Positions 45,718 to 56,715 of a DNA stretch of 64,000 nucleotides are shown here, in pieces (within the stretch, counting starts at the first letter, position 1; the number at the start of each line of letters is the position of its first letter). The position numbers and the translations under genes were made by a program. Below the pieces are notes generated by a model. The model was given only the letters and a program-made list of their open reading frames with translations, was not told the origin of the DNA and ran no database searches. Source of the stretch: Xanthostigma xanthostigma (taxonomy: Eukaryota > Arthropoda > Insecta > Raphidioptera > Raphidiidae); NCBI GenBank assembly GCA_963575645.1, contig OY754464.1, forward strand, positions 81,070,948 through 81,134,947, read 5' to 3'.

Positions 45718-46087
45718 TATTTATATAACAGGGAAAGTACCCGCGATGTAAAAAAAAGCATGCAATAGTGAAACGGAAATAGGGAAAAATTAAATATACA
45801 TCGAATGCTTTGCTTCGATGTATAATAAGTATGTCATGAATTTTTGTCATGTTTGTCATTTGCATTTTGAGTTACAACAAAACAATTGAAATTACCGACA
45901 ACTTAATCAGTGAGACGTTAATTAGATGCATGCTCAACAACTAAGGTCATTAGTGTCACCGAAAACTATGCTGCCTTAATATTATTTAACAGTAGAAAAA
46001 AACACTATTAAAAATGAGTATTGTGTCGATATAAACATTCAGACGGTTAGCCAAATACATAAAACGAAAAGTGCCCGTAGCATACCG

Positions 46088-49000
46088 CTAATTCATGCAC
46101 TGATCAAGATGCTGATCTAGCGTTCCTAGCGCACGGAACGGTTTGTCGCAGATGGGACATCTATACACCCATTGTGGAGGTGATTGCTGAAACATCAAAA
46201 AATAAATGCTCTCTAAAAGAAAGTGCGTGTGTCTTTTGTCAGTGTTCAAGCTACTGTCGTGCAAATTGTTCGGTACATATAAACGACTAGAATCTCCGCT
46301 AAAATATTCACATTCTACATCTTTAGAACGACCTGCGAACGGTTAATATTTCTATATAAACATAAAAATAATGTAGGGTTGCTTAACGCGTTGTTAGAAA
46401 ATCTGAATTCTTGTTGAAAATTATACCATCATTATACAGATTGTATCAAATCAAAACGGTCCATAGAACATTCTGTGTGTAAGACAGAGACGATATTATA
46501 TAAAGCACTAAAGCAGTAAGTAAGAATGAGATAAATGATCGCTAATAGCTAGTTACTGTGGTTATACAATCTGATAGTATCGTCTTTGTTTTCTACAGTA
46601 AAAATCACAATTTTATCAAATGTCAGTATTTACTAGTGAAATTATTGATAAAATGGCTATTTATACTGTTCGGGAAAAAATCTAAATAATTAAATGGTTT
46701 TATGGTGGTAATTCAACCACCGACATAATAAATTTATTTGTAGCTGCCTTTGAAAACAGACTGTCTCGGTCTAAAATAACAATTCGCAGTGTCACACGAG
46801 AGTTTGAATCAAATGGTTGCCTATCTCCGAAAAAAAATGTTTTTATGGGGATTTGTAAAATCCAAAATTTATGGCTTTCAAGAAAATAGAGCTAATAATT
46901 TGAACGAATTGAAAATACAGATTTCCAATGCATGTCAGTCCGTTGATCATGAGATGTCGGCCAATGTGAGGGAAAATATTTATAATCAATTACGATATTG
47001 TTTGGCAATAAACTTTTGTACCAGATATAAATAATAATACGAATTAATATTACAGTTTAGTTGTTTTAATTGATAAATTGGTAAAAAGATTTACAGTGTA
47101 CGTAATTATTTATTTACGTAACCACAGTAACTATTAGCGATCATTTATCTCATTCTTACTTACTGCTTTATATATCGTCTCTGTCTTACACACAGAATGT
47201 TCTATGGACGGTTTTGATCTGTATATAAAAAACAACGTTATAGCATATATCTCCTCTGCGCGTGCGCCGATTTCCCCCAAAAACAATATGTCTCTTCATA
47301 TTTGCATATCAAACATTCTCCCAAAATTCAGTTTCAATCCGTTTATCCGTTTGACCTGTATAGTGCTCACAGACAAACAGACGCACAGACTTTTTCCAAA
47401 TATGTTTTTTGGATTCGGGGGGCCTCAAAACAAAAAATATCGTAAAATTTTGAAAAATGAATTTTGACCTAAACTAGTACTATTTCTCACTTGTGCTGGA
47501 ATGGTAAAATTAATTAAGAAAGACAAACAATATTTCTCTCATGGTAGAACAAGTACGGTTACAATCTAAAACCATTGTCGACTTTGATTTTCTAGCAATC
47601 CATTGAGCAACCCAGCATTAAAGAAGGGCAACGATAAATAAGCAAAACAATAAAATAACTAAATGAGCAGTGTTAACGAACGTCTAGAATTGGATGCAAA
47701 TCAACAAACACCGGTAAGTTTTGCAAAAAAAAAAAATTAATTATAGTTTAGGCAGTTTAAAAGTGTATAGAATGGTAAAGAAATGTTTTGAGAAATGAAG
47801 CAAGTATACTAATTTAATATACTTACTGACGAAGCCCTAGCATTTGCATTGGTCGGGTAATTTGTAGCGGTGCTAGAAGGAGAACCGTTTCGTTGATGTT
47901 TGGCTAGATCTTCGATTAATTGTTGATTGCGCCGTAGTAACAAACGTAATTCTTCAGCTATACGGTCCTTTTCCGATACAACTGCTTGTCGAGCTGCCCG
48001 TTCGGCATTGAAATCGGACTGGTAAAGTTCAACCTACGAGTATTATTTAAAAAAAAAATCAATAAATGCAAAATTTCGAAAGGACTTTAAAAATAAAATA
48101 TTCTTACCTGGGCCTTTAAAATCCCTATTGAATCATTTTCAATGCGGAGATCACTGACGGATTTTTCCAGCTCTTGAATTTTTGCGATTTTTTGTTCTAA
48201 TGTTTGATCTTTTGAACTTAGGAATATTTGGAAATTTTCAATTTGTTGCCTAAGTCCACCGCTTTCTGTATTATATTTTTCATTTGTTTCTACTAGCTTC
48301 TTTTCCAACTGTTCAACTTTTTTGATAATTTCTTCATAATCGTCAAATACTTTTTGGAAATGGTTTTGTGCCGTCACGAACGTTTCTCTGAAAAACGCAC
48401 AATTGCTATTAGTTATTGCTCAGAAGTTTACAAAAAAAAATTGGTTGTCTGTAAAGTCGGTTTACGGACGATAGTTTTACGTGATAACGTATTCCGTAAT
48501 ACATAACCTATATAATAATTATAATAATTCGAATCTATGATATTGCATCTTTCGCTTCAAATTTAGGTTAATTTTATTTATTTAAATTACTCACCATATA
48601 ATATACAGTAAAACCTCGTTAACACGAACTCATAAAAATCAGGCAAAAAGTTCGTGTTATGTGGGAGTTCGTGTAAACCGAGTATGGCATAAAATACAGT
48701 CATTTTTTAAGTGTCAAATCATGATTTATTTTAAGTAAACATTGAATAATTATTTATTATTAATTATCTAATAACATTAATTGTTCTTAAATATTATCTG
48801 AGTTTGAAAGTTTGTTTTTATTTGTTTACAAAATACATTTCAATATTGTTTTGACGATAAGTTAGTCGGAGTTTCTGTGCACATTCAAAATTGATTGTTT
48901 CGAGCCCATCTGAAAATGCTTGTGAAACGTTGTTTGTTGCTGCATAGCGGAGAAAAATGTCGAGTGCATCTCTGACTTCCTTAGAGGTTGGCGGGATGAT

Positions 49001-52000
49001 TGCTTTTCAATAAATAAGAGGGGAAAAATTTTGAGGTATGTTTCTATTAAATTTATAGGATTTCGAGTGAATTTTTAATCTCTCAGTCCTTTGTCTATTT
49101 TTGGAATGTGAGTTATTTACTTTTGTAATCCCTTAAGCGAATCTTTTCTTTTAGTTGTATTGTATATTCATTGACCAAAATGATCAAAATATATGATTTG
49201 AGAATTTTTGTAGTTCGTATTATCCGATAATTAACCGTGAAGGGACGAAAAAGTTGTTCGAAGTTCGTATTAACGAGGGTTCGTGTTAACCGAACATAAT
49301 TACATTAAAGCTTATGTGAACATTGTCGAGAGCAAATTTTTGTTCGCGTTAAACCGAAATTCGTGTTAACCGTGTTCGTGTTAACGAGGGTTTACTGTAA
49401 TTGTTTTTTTTTAACTTTCTTTCTTTCGTATTTATTTTCAGTCTCAAAGATTAGCTGTCATAATATTTATAAAACAATTGTTTGACTGTTTATATAAAAT
49501 TCCAAAACCTACTAACAATATTTAAGTATTTTCATATGTCAAAAAATTGATTTTTATAATGATAAAATTTGTAAGAAAACGATTTTTTCGAGAGATGAGA
49601 CCTAGCTAAAACGATTTTTTGCCCCCCAAAATCCCTTTTCAGTAAATTTCATCCAAATCGTTAGGGCCGTTTTCGAGAAAAGCACGCACAGGGTCAGGCG
49701 GAACGTTACGATCGTTACGTTACACTTTTTCGTACATGCAGCCGGTGTTTTATCAATTTATAAGATTGGTGATTCATCAATTTATAAGACGTTATCACGT
49801 CAAAAATAAAGCACTTACACATCGTAATATTGGTTAACGGAAAGCTCTTCGCTGAGCTTATCGCGTAGTTGCAAAAGTTCATACTGCGACGCCCCATTAG
49901 ATAACATATCGACAGCAAGTTCCAATGTATTTTTGATTATTGCATGTCTGAAATTATAAATAATGTGAATATTTGTATACCTATAAAGAGCTTTTAACTA
50001 CACTGCAACCAAACAATTGGCTTCGGCCAAAAAATTTCACCTTTTGGCAAAATAATCGGCTTTGACTAAAATTAAACTGACGCCGAAAGCTTCTTTAATG
50101 CCTTTGTCAGACAAAACGACATGCGAATTTTTAAAAAATCAACATTTTATGTTTTGATCAGAACATCCTCAAGTTAAGACATATATCGATAATGCAGATA
50201 ACTGTATCTTACCTATGTTTTTGTTTATCAAAAAATGTCGACAATGATTTGATGTGATGATTGTAGAATGAAGCATGTTTGCCAAGCAGTTGAGCCGTTT
50301 CACTACTGCTTCCAAAATCAGACGAAACTAATTTCAAAGACTGAAAAATTGAACGTTGCTTTTAGGAATAATAATTACGACAGAGGGTCAAAAGAGACAA
50401 CTCTACCAGACCCCAAAGCTGGGGAGGGAGGAGGTTATTATTAAATACAAATAAGCCATGTTTAATTATTAAAATAATGCGTTTAACGTCCGTTTCTCGT
50501 CTTTATGTCATAACAGACGCCATTCGCACTATTACTATTTTCCATCTACCACACTTTCCGTTATTTTCTACATTTTTAAACTTCAACTTAATTAATAGCA
50601 ATGGGCGAATGAAGGTAAGGTAGGTAACTTTTGAGCATAGCAGTTTGACAGGTAATCGGTCATGGCCTTGAATAAGGAACCATCTCGATATTTATCTGGA
50701 ATTATTGAGGGAAACCATGGGGAACCTCAACAAGACAGCCGGTACAGGAATTACCGTTTCTTGGCGTGAGGCAGCAGGAAAAAGTCACGGCCACATCTGC
50801 CCCCGCCGGGATTCGAACCCGGTACCTCCCAAATGCGAGTCTAGTGCTCTCACATCTATAATTCATGTTTAATTAGTCTAAAAATATTTCAAATCGGTGC
50901 CCGGTCAAATTTTTTACCTCCTTTCGAGCTTCTATTTCAGTAAGTGTCATTTGAGCGGCAGTCAACTGTTCCTTAGCTATTTTCAACTCAGTTTTAACGG
51001 TGTCCATCTCACGTTCGTGATTCACTATTTCTTCCCGGCGTGAACGCTCGACAAGAGCCAACTGTCGGGTCAATTGATCGACCAACTGATCCAATTCTGC
51101 TTCCATTTTACTCGGTTCTCGAGAGTTCTTTTCTGATGAGGTTTCTAGTTGACTTTCAAGAACCTGAATTTTGGTTTTTAACGCTGAATTTTCAGCTTCG
51201 AGTTGCTTGTATTCCAAACTTTTAGACTTTTTCATCATGCTGTTTTCAGAGCGTAACTACAAATTTGAATTAACCAAAAATAAACAATCATATTATTTTT
51301 AAATCTTTGATTAACGTCTGAATAGAACTCTTCAAGTAAATAAAATTGTCGACCAATTTTTCTCAGACCATACGATATACTGACAATTTTATTTACTTGA
51401 ACATATTATTTTTAGTTAAACTTGCAAACTGTGAACATGGCAAGTAAAAGAAAATCTTTGTGTATTGAAAATATTAATGGATTATTTTTTCTCTCCGTTT
51501 AACGACAATTCTCAATAACGCCACAAAGTAGTCTCTTGAGTGTAGCTATATAGCAGGCCTGGGCAAACGGCGGCCCGCGGGCCGAATCCGGCCCGCAGCA
51601 CAATCTTGTCCGGCCCGCGAACCGCATTTTATAAATTTTAGAAAAATAGTAAAGAAATAGCAAGGGCCAGAACAGACGAAAAAAGGACCTAAGGATCTTT
51701 TATTTATTTATTTTTTTTTTGCTCTCCAAATGCGGAAATAGAATGTGAGGACCTTTTTTTTTGCTATGCAAATTTTTGGCATGCGGTCAAATTTTCAACA
51801 GCTATGTGGCCCAGCGATCAAGCCTCTGCTATATAGAGTTTATACCGGGTGAGGCAAAAGTCCCGAAACGGTTGAATATCTCGCATACTACGCATCATAT
51901 AAAAAAAAAAAAAAATACGTGTCAAATATTTTTCGCAAAACTATTTTTTGATACAACCCATGACTCCCCACTCACCACCCTGTTGGTGGGGGGAGGGGCA

Positions 52001-54690
52001 ACTTTAAAATTTTAAATAGGAACCCCTATTTTTTATTGCAGATTCAGATTCTACGGGAAAAATTACATCAATTGTATGTAATTTTTTTTAAATTTTAATA
52101 TTACTATCAATACAACAAATTAAATTCACCCTTCACTAAATAAATCCATATCTACAAACTAACGTTTTCATAAAATTTTTAAGTCTGGTCCTGTCGGGCC
52201 GATTTTAATAAAATTTTGGTAGCACATTTTAATCATTACTAAAGGGTTAAATTTCAATTTTGAAACGATTCGGAGAAATTTTTCGGTATTTTCGGGCCCA
52301 AAAATATTTTTCAACCCCTAAAGCCCACGGGAAAAATTACATCAATTGTATGTAATTTTTCCCGTAGAGTCCGAATCTGCAATAAAAAATAGGGGTTCCT
52401 ATTTAAAATTTTAAAGTTGCCCCTCCCCCCACCAACTGGGTGGGGGGTGGGGAGTCATGTGTGGTATCAAAAAATAGTTTTGCGAAAAATATTTGACACG
52501 TATTTTTTTTTTTTGATATGATGCGTAGTATGTGAGATATTCAACCGTTCCGGGACTTTTGCCTCACCCGGTATGACCACAACCTAAAGCTAATGTTAAA
52601 CTAAATTTTCTGATAATGCGTTTATTTTTTTTTTTTTTATTTGAAAAGCTTACGTTTATTATAAGTTGTTTTGTTTCTTCGAACTTCTCTTTGTGAGAAT
52701 CGTGTATTTTCATAACTTCATTTTGCCACTTGACTAATTTTTCAAACTGATTTTTCATAGCCAAGTTATTCTGATATAAAGTTTCTAAAAATAGACAACC
52801 AAATATATTATCTGTTATAGTAGTCCGGGAGGTGATGTCAAAATTTATCAGTGATTTATCTCCGACTCAAATGTAATTGATTGAAGAGTTTAACCATTAC
52901 TCTGTTCGAAATCGAAAGTCAGTCAGCGCACCCGCGGTGGGTGTGGGCGTGGGAGGCTGTGAAACTCGTCGGAAAAACTATGAAAAAAAGTGATAAATCT
53001 GCTGATGAAAATTTGTTAGATTGTAAATAATTGATGATTAAACGTGAAAATACCCGTCAGTCACTTTCTTGACGGGGAAAACATCGTCAGTCAGAGGTTT
53101 GAAGCCTTTACGAATAGTAGGAACTGAAACATTCTATTCCTACTATTCGTTCTGAAAATATCGATTTTAAATTCAAACACTGAGATTGATATTCTTTTAA
53201 AGGCTTCAAACCTCTGACTGACGATGTTTTCCCCGTCGGGAAAGTGACTGACGGGTATTTTCACGTTTAATCATCAATTATTTACAATCTAACAAATTTT
53301 CATCAGCAGATTTATCACATTTTTTCATAGTTTTTCCGACGAGTTTCACAGCCTCCCACGTCCACACCCACCGCGGGTGCGCTGACTGACTTTCGATTTC
53401 GAACAGAGTAATGGTTATACTCTTTAATCAATTACATTTGAGTCGGAGATAAATCACTGATAAATTTTGACATCACCTCCCAGACTATTGGATTAAAAAC
53501 TCGAAAAAATTATTACAAATAAAACCAACAGTCTTATTTGTTTTTCTTGTTTTTATGAATTAGATATACAGTCAAATATGAGTGAATGAGAACTGGGTAA
53601 GCGAGAAAACTCTCTAAGTGATAGTAATTCAAGGTACCGTCTTTGTAACCCTCTAAAACCTTTATAAGCGAGAAACAGAAACCTCGTTTTTCACTCATCG
53701 ACCTCTATAACTGAGACTACTACTTGCCTGTATCTCGATAAGCAATAGTCGAACCTAGTTCCACGAAATTTAAGAATGAGTCATAAATAGCAGTACTAAC
53801 TAACCATGTTTTTGTATACAGTGGACCCCCGGTAATCTGACAAACATTTTGTAGGGCAGTGTCGGACTATCGAATTTGTCGGATTATAAAGTACTGCCTA
53901 AGACCCCCTATAGTCCGGAATTTTTTACAAAAGAGTACCTTGTAATCCGACAAATTACAGATCCAATGATCAATATTATAACTTGTTCAATCATGCATTA
54001 GCGAAGATTGTCAAAAAAATATTCAATAATAAATAATAGACCATGTCGGTTTACAGGGGGTGCCGGATTAGACAGGGGCCGGATTACCGGGGGTCCACTG
54101 TAGTTTTTATAGATCTAAGTGAGAAAGACCTCTCCTGTACCTCTATAAGCTAGAAACTCGGGTTAGTGAAAAACCTCCATAAGCGAAAAAGAGGTCGTAG
54201 TCCCGTGAACTCTTGCTTATCCACGTTCGACTGTATTTAAGTTGAATAATTCCGCTAACATACCTTTTAAGTGAGTGTTTTCTTGCAACAAATCAGTAAG
54301 CTTTCGCTGTATTTCTTCGGGACTCAAATCTGAAGCGCTTGACTGAAAACTCACGGTTGGGTTTATTGAATTAAAAAAACTGCTGGTCATCATACCATTG
54401 GATGCTCCCTATAAAAAACAAATAATATAAAGTGCATAGGAGATCAGGTAACGTGCAACATTTCGATAAAACTGAATTACCTGTCTCGCAAAGGATGGCA
54501 TTTGAGGGAATACTGTGGATGTTGAACTGCTTGTTGTAATGTTGTTTTCTGACTTATTTGAAGATAACGACGGCTTAAGAGATGCCATTTCGTCTGGCAA
54601 TAGTGAACGACCCAAGACAACAAATGATTCTTCTTCGCTCGCTTCTTCATTAACTCTTTCGAGAAGGTTACAAGATTCCGACTTCAACAT
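46088..54690 (-). CDS. key: Kenny/IKK-gamma (NEMO/optineurin-like) ubiquitin-binding adaptor, isoform with proximal zinc finger
   Basis: Scaffold of the IKK complex in innate NF-kB signalling; Drosophila Kenny is also an Atg8-binding autophagy target. Exons: 54690-54481, 54408-54264, 52784-52654, 51256-50918, 50340-50213, 49947-49819, 48387-48108, 48033-47827, 46186-46088; 555 aa, closer to optineurin (about 577) than NEMO (about 419). Seen: an acidic LIR-like motif EEESFVVLG (F23, L26) as in Kenny; long coiled coils in exons 3-7; a UBAN-type ubiquitin-binding stretch, ELYQSDFNAERAARQ then EKDRIAEELRLL (about 456-485); and a C-terminal CCHC finger C533-x2-C536-x12-H549-x3-C553. All phases match. 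The gene sits head-to-head with adenosine kinase and downstream of nothing else on its strand. Introns are packed with nested transposons. NEMO versus optineurin identity rests on the Kenny-like N-terminus and is less sure than the family. Confidence 0.88.
46437..47221 (+). mobile_element. Mariner/IS630-type element, internally deleted, long copy of family I
   Basis: TIRs over 100 bp with TA. Decayed transposase: MAIYTVREKI, stop, NWFYGGNSTTDIINLFVAAF, then SRSKITIRSVTREFES (N-terminal helix-turn-helix), a deletion, FLWGFVKSKIYG, and NNLNELKIQISNACQ...MSANVRENIYNQLRYC (transposase C-terminus). The catalytic core is missing. Short copy at 16723-17203. In the last intron of kenny. Confidence 0.88.
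47226..47510 (+). repeat. Dispersed repeat A, 3' part
   Basis: tatagcatatatctcctctg ... gacctaaactagtac, as in 18425-18690. Directly follows the family I element. Confidence 0.65.
48441..49802 (+). mobile_element. MITE family C, copy 6, carrying a pogo insertion
   Basis: 5' end ttggttgtctgtaaagtcgg at 48441 and 3' end gacgttatcacgtca at 49802 belong to one element interrupted by 48606-49397. Its end lies 17 bp from kenny exon 6. Confidence 0.75.
48606..49397 (-). mobile_element. pogo/Tigger-type element with transposase C-terminal remnant
   Basis: TIRs cagtaaaacctcgttaacac / gtgttaacgagggtttactg with TA. Minus strand at about 49006-48841 reads KAIIPPTSKEVRDALDIFLR, YAATNNVSQAFSDGLETINF, ECAQKLRLTYRQNN, resembling the C-terminal tail of jerky/Tigger transposases. 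792 bp, catalytic domain absent. Confidence 0.8.
50480..50852 (-). repeat. tRNA-derived SINE, copy 2
   Basis: Reverse copy of 15404-15806 with intact B-box region (ccgggattcgaacccgg on +). In kenny intron 4. Confidence 0.8.
51301..51410 (-). repeat. Repeat F fragment, reverse
   Basis: aatctttgattaacgtctga...agaactcttcaagtaaataa, sharing its end with 12960-13010 and 29490-29548. In kenny intron 3. Confidence 0.55.
51480..51844 (-). mobile_element. pogo-like end fragment split by a hAT element
   Basis: taacgccacaaagtagtctc..gctatatag joins, after removal of 51554-51836, to agagttta, the terminus seen in 45034-45717. Confidence 0.6.
51554..51828. mobile_element. hAT-type MITE with perfect 8-bp duplication
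   Basis: CTATATAG at 51546-51553 and 51829-51836. Ends caggcctgggcaaacggc and ...gatcaagcctctg. Contains cggcccgcgggcc-type sequence, common in hAT-derived repeats. 275 bp. Confidence 0.85.
51845..52571. mobile_element. Palindromic element with TA duplication
   Basis: Arms of about 230 bp beginning ccgggtgaggcaaaagtccc and its complement; TA on each side. Inner G-rich tract (gtggggggagggg) and its complement are part of the arms. In kenny intron 3. Confidence 0.85.
52820..53488. mobile_element. Near-perfect long palindrome (fold-back element)
   Basis: Arms of about 290 bp: agtccgggaggtgatgtcaa ... gcacccgcggtgggtgtggg ... gtcagtcagaggtttgaagc and complement, loop of about 80 bp. In kenny intron 2, 36 bp from exon 3. 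Confidence 0.88.
53569..54233. mobile_element. pogo-like MITE, outer element
   Basis: Ends cagtcaaatatgagtgaatg / cttatccacgttcgactg with TA. Many internal 'taagcgagaaa' words. Carries 53819-54100 inside. In kenny intron 2, 31 bp from exon 2. Confidence 0.8.
53819..54100. mobile_element. pogo-like MITE, nested
   Basis: Ends cagtggacccccggtaatct / ccggattaccgggggtccactg with TA. Internal cggattataaag / ccggattagac repeats. 282 bp. Confidence 0.88.
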
Positions 54691-55530
54691 TTTGATTGTT
54701 TAGCGAAACTGGAACTTTATAACCAACTAAATAATCCTGTCAACTAAATACGATTTACGTTTTTGCATATTATTATAAAAGTAAAAAATCAAATTCTGAA
54801 ACTACAGTATCGTTATTAATCATACTCACAGATAATATGGAATTCGGACAATAATTAAATATCACTCGCTGCAAATTCACTGAATCATCAAAGGCTATTG
54901 TTTATACCGTATGTCCAAAACTTATTTTTTACAAACCATCGATTTGGATTCAGTTTTTGCACATTACAATTTACGCCAAAATATTATTGTTTATAAACAT
55001 GATATCAACATTTGTATCAAAATCTTTAAAACAAACAAGAAAATGTGTCATAAGTCATAAAATAAATTATGACAATTCACAAAAACATCTGATAAGTGGA
55101 CGTTCAGTGTGACTGTGTAAAGCAAGTAACTATCGAAAAGAATACGTATTTTACTTTTTTAAATTTTGTCTTGTCATAGTTATTGTTTTACTATTTTTTT
55201 CACCTTTGGTCAATAGCAACACGAGGCATCAGCTGTAATAACAATAGCTATGTTCTCTGCTTAAGCGAATTCGAAACAAAGAATGATCTCTTGCTCTGAA
55301 AATACCTTACTGAATCACAACTGAACGCATACTGCAATGCAGTAGTACTAAAACGCTACATTACATCAAATCTTTCATCAAATAAAATAATCTTTCATTC
55401 GTTATATTATATTGTTTCGCAAATAAAATCATAATGAGAAATACACAGCAATTTAAAATATAAATAATCCATTCGTAATAATATTTTGCATTCAGCGTTT
55501 AATTAGTTGCCAGAATTTAGCATTTTTTTT
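54691..55530. other. Divergent upstream region of kenny and adenosine kinase
   Basis: No element ends seen. A TATAAAG word lies on the minus strand about 30 bp before the kenny ATG. The start sites are not resolved. Confidence 0.3.
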
Positions 55531-55571
55531 TAGATTACTTGCCGATTTTGAAAAAAATATTGTCCGTTGAT
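55531..55571 (+). promoter_or_regulatory. Possible noncoding first exon of adenosine kinase
   Basis: A strong donor, gat|gtaagta, at 55572 lies in the 2-kb divergent interval between kenny and adenosine kinase. It could end a 5' UTR exon that splices to the acceptor at 56708. The upstream limit is unknown. Confidence 0.2.
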
Positions 55572-55747
55572 GTAAGTACTTCAAAAATACTAATTTAGCC
55601 TTGTTAAAATTGAAAGTTAATTTATCTAAATGTGGAAAAATGAGAAATTTCAATTTTAGGTTATCTTATAGGTAACAATGAAAGCCATTGTTATTTAGTT
55701 GCTTTATAAAATAATGTTAACAACTATTTTTCAGTGGTTACTTATTC

Positions 55748-55855
55748 CCTGGGGTAGGTCAGGCCGAATGGATTACTATTGGTTAAATAAACAATAAACA
55801 AATATCTTTAACCAATATGTAGTAACCCATTCCGGCTGATCTGTCCCGGGGCAGT
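55748..55855. repeat. Small hairpin element
   Basis: Imperfect 42-bp arms: ggtaggtcaggccgaatgg.. / ..ccattccggctgatctgtcc. Confidence 0.55.
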
Positions 55856-56098
55856 TCTCAATGCCGAAAACGCCATTAGGTTCGAAATCACATCTGTATG
55901 TATGTATGTGTCAAATTCAAATATTTAAATTTGACCCACTTCCCGTAACCGATTGAGTAAAAATGTTGTCACATGTAATGTATTCCCGATGACAATACAT
56001 GAGTCAATCGTTTTTTTTATTATAAAATCATAATCTTATCGAATTTTACATAAAATCAATATCAAATTATTATCTCACGTAGGTACACGTGTGATATA

Positions 56099-56670
56099 CA
56101 GTATGTAAACACGTAAGGTGCACATAGGGAAATTAACATTGGGAAAAATGACTGGATTAGAGTGAGCCTTGAAATCTTGTTTTTCAATTTGACAGATAAT
56201 ATTCTTTTGCAAAATGAATGTGTATACTACCGAAGAAAATATTCAAATGATTACAACATAATCGGACTTTTTATAAATGGGACATTAAATTCCCAAAAAT
56301 ACTTAAATATGGTGCGAGATCAAATATCTCCGCCTATTCGTGTTGAACCTAAAGACATTGGGTCACTGATTTACCAACGCGCATACGTCATACCAGTCAG
56401 ACAATTTTTGAATGAAATGTTTCCAAACAGATGGAGTTGTTTTTTTGTTTTATTTTTGTACAAAAAAAATAAAATAATGATTTATAAGAGCTTTTTATTA
56501 TTAAAAAAGCCAAGTAAAATAAAAATAAATCAAAATAAAATAGAAATCCTCAAGATTACCACGATAATTCAATAGAAATAACAATTAATGCAGTCATGGC
56601 TAGCTCTGATCCAAGTATTTTTTCCCAATGCTAATTTCCCTATGTGCACCTTACGCGTTTACATATACTG
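56099..56670 (+). mobile_element. Tc1/mariner-type MITE family E, copy 3, with transposase remnant
   Basis: TIRs cagtatgtaaacacgtaagg / ccttacgcgtttacatatactg with TA. The internal frame reads [20 protein letters not shown], then [16 protein letters not shown]: two DDE_3 transposase blocks (GxxNGxxYLxxL and xVRxFLxExFPxRW) joined by a deletion that removed the catalytic residues. In adenosine kinase intron 1, ending 38 bp before its acceptor. Confidence 0.88.
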
Positions 56671-56715
56671 TATATTTAGTTTTATGTGACTGTATTAAAC
56701 TATTTCAGCTTGATA

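Noticed and set aside
46186-47826. An exon joining the two kenny zinc-finger exons in one transcript (double finger)
   Set aside because: The proximal finger exon reaches a stop before any plausible donor.
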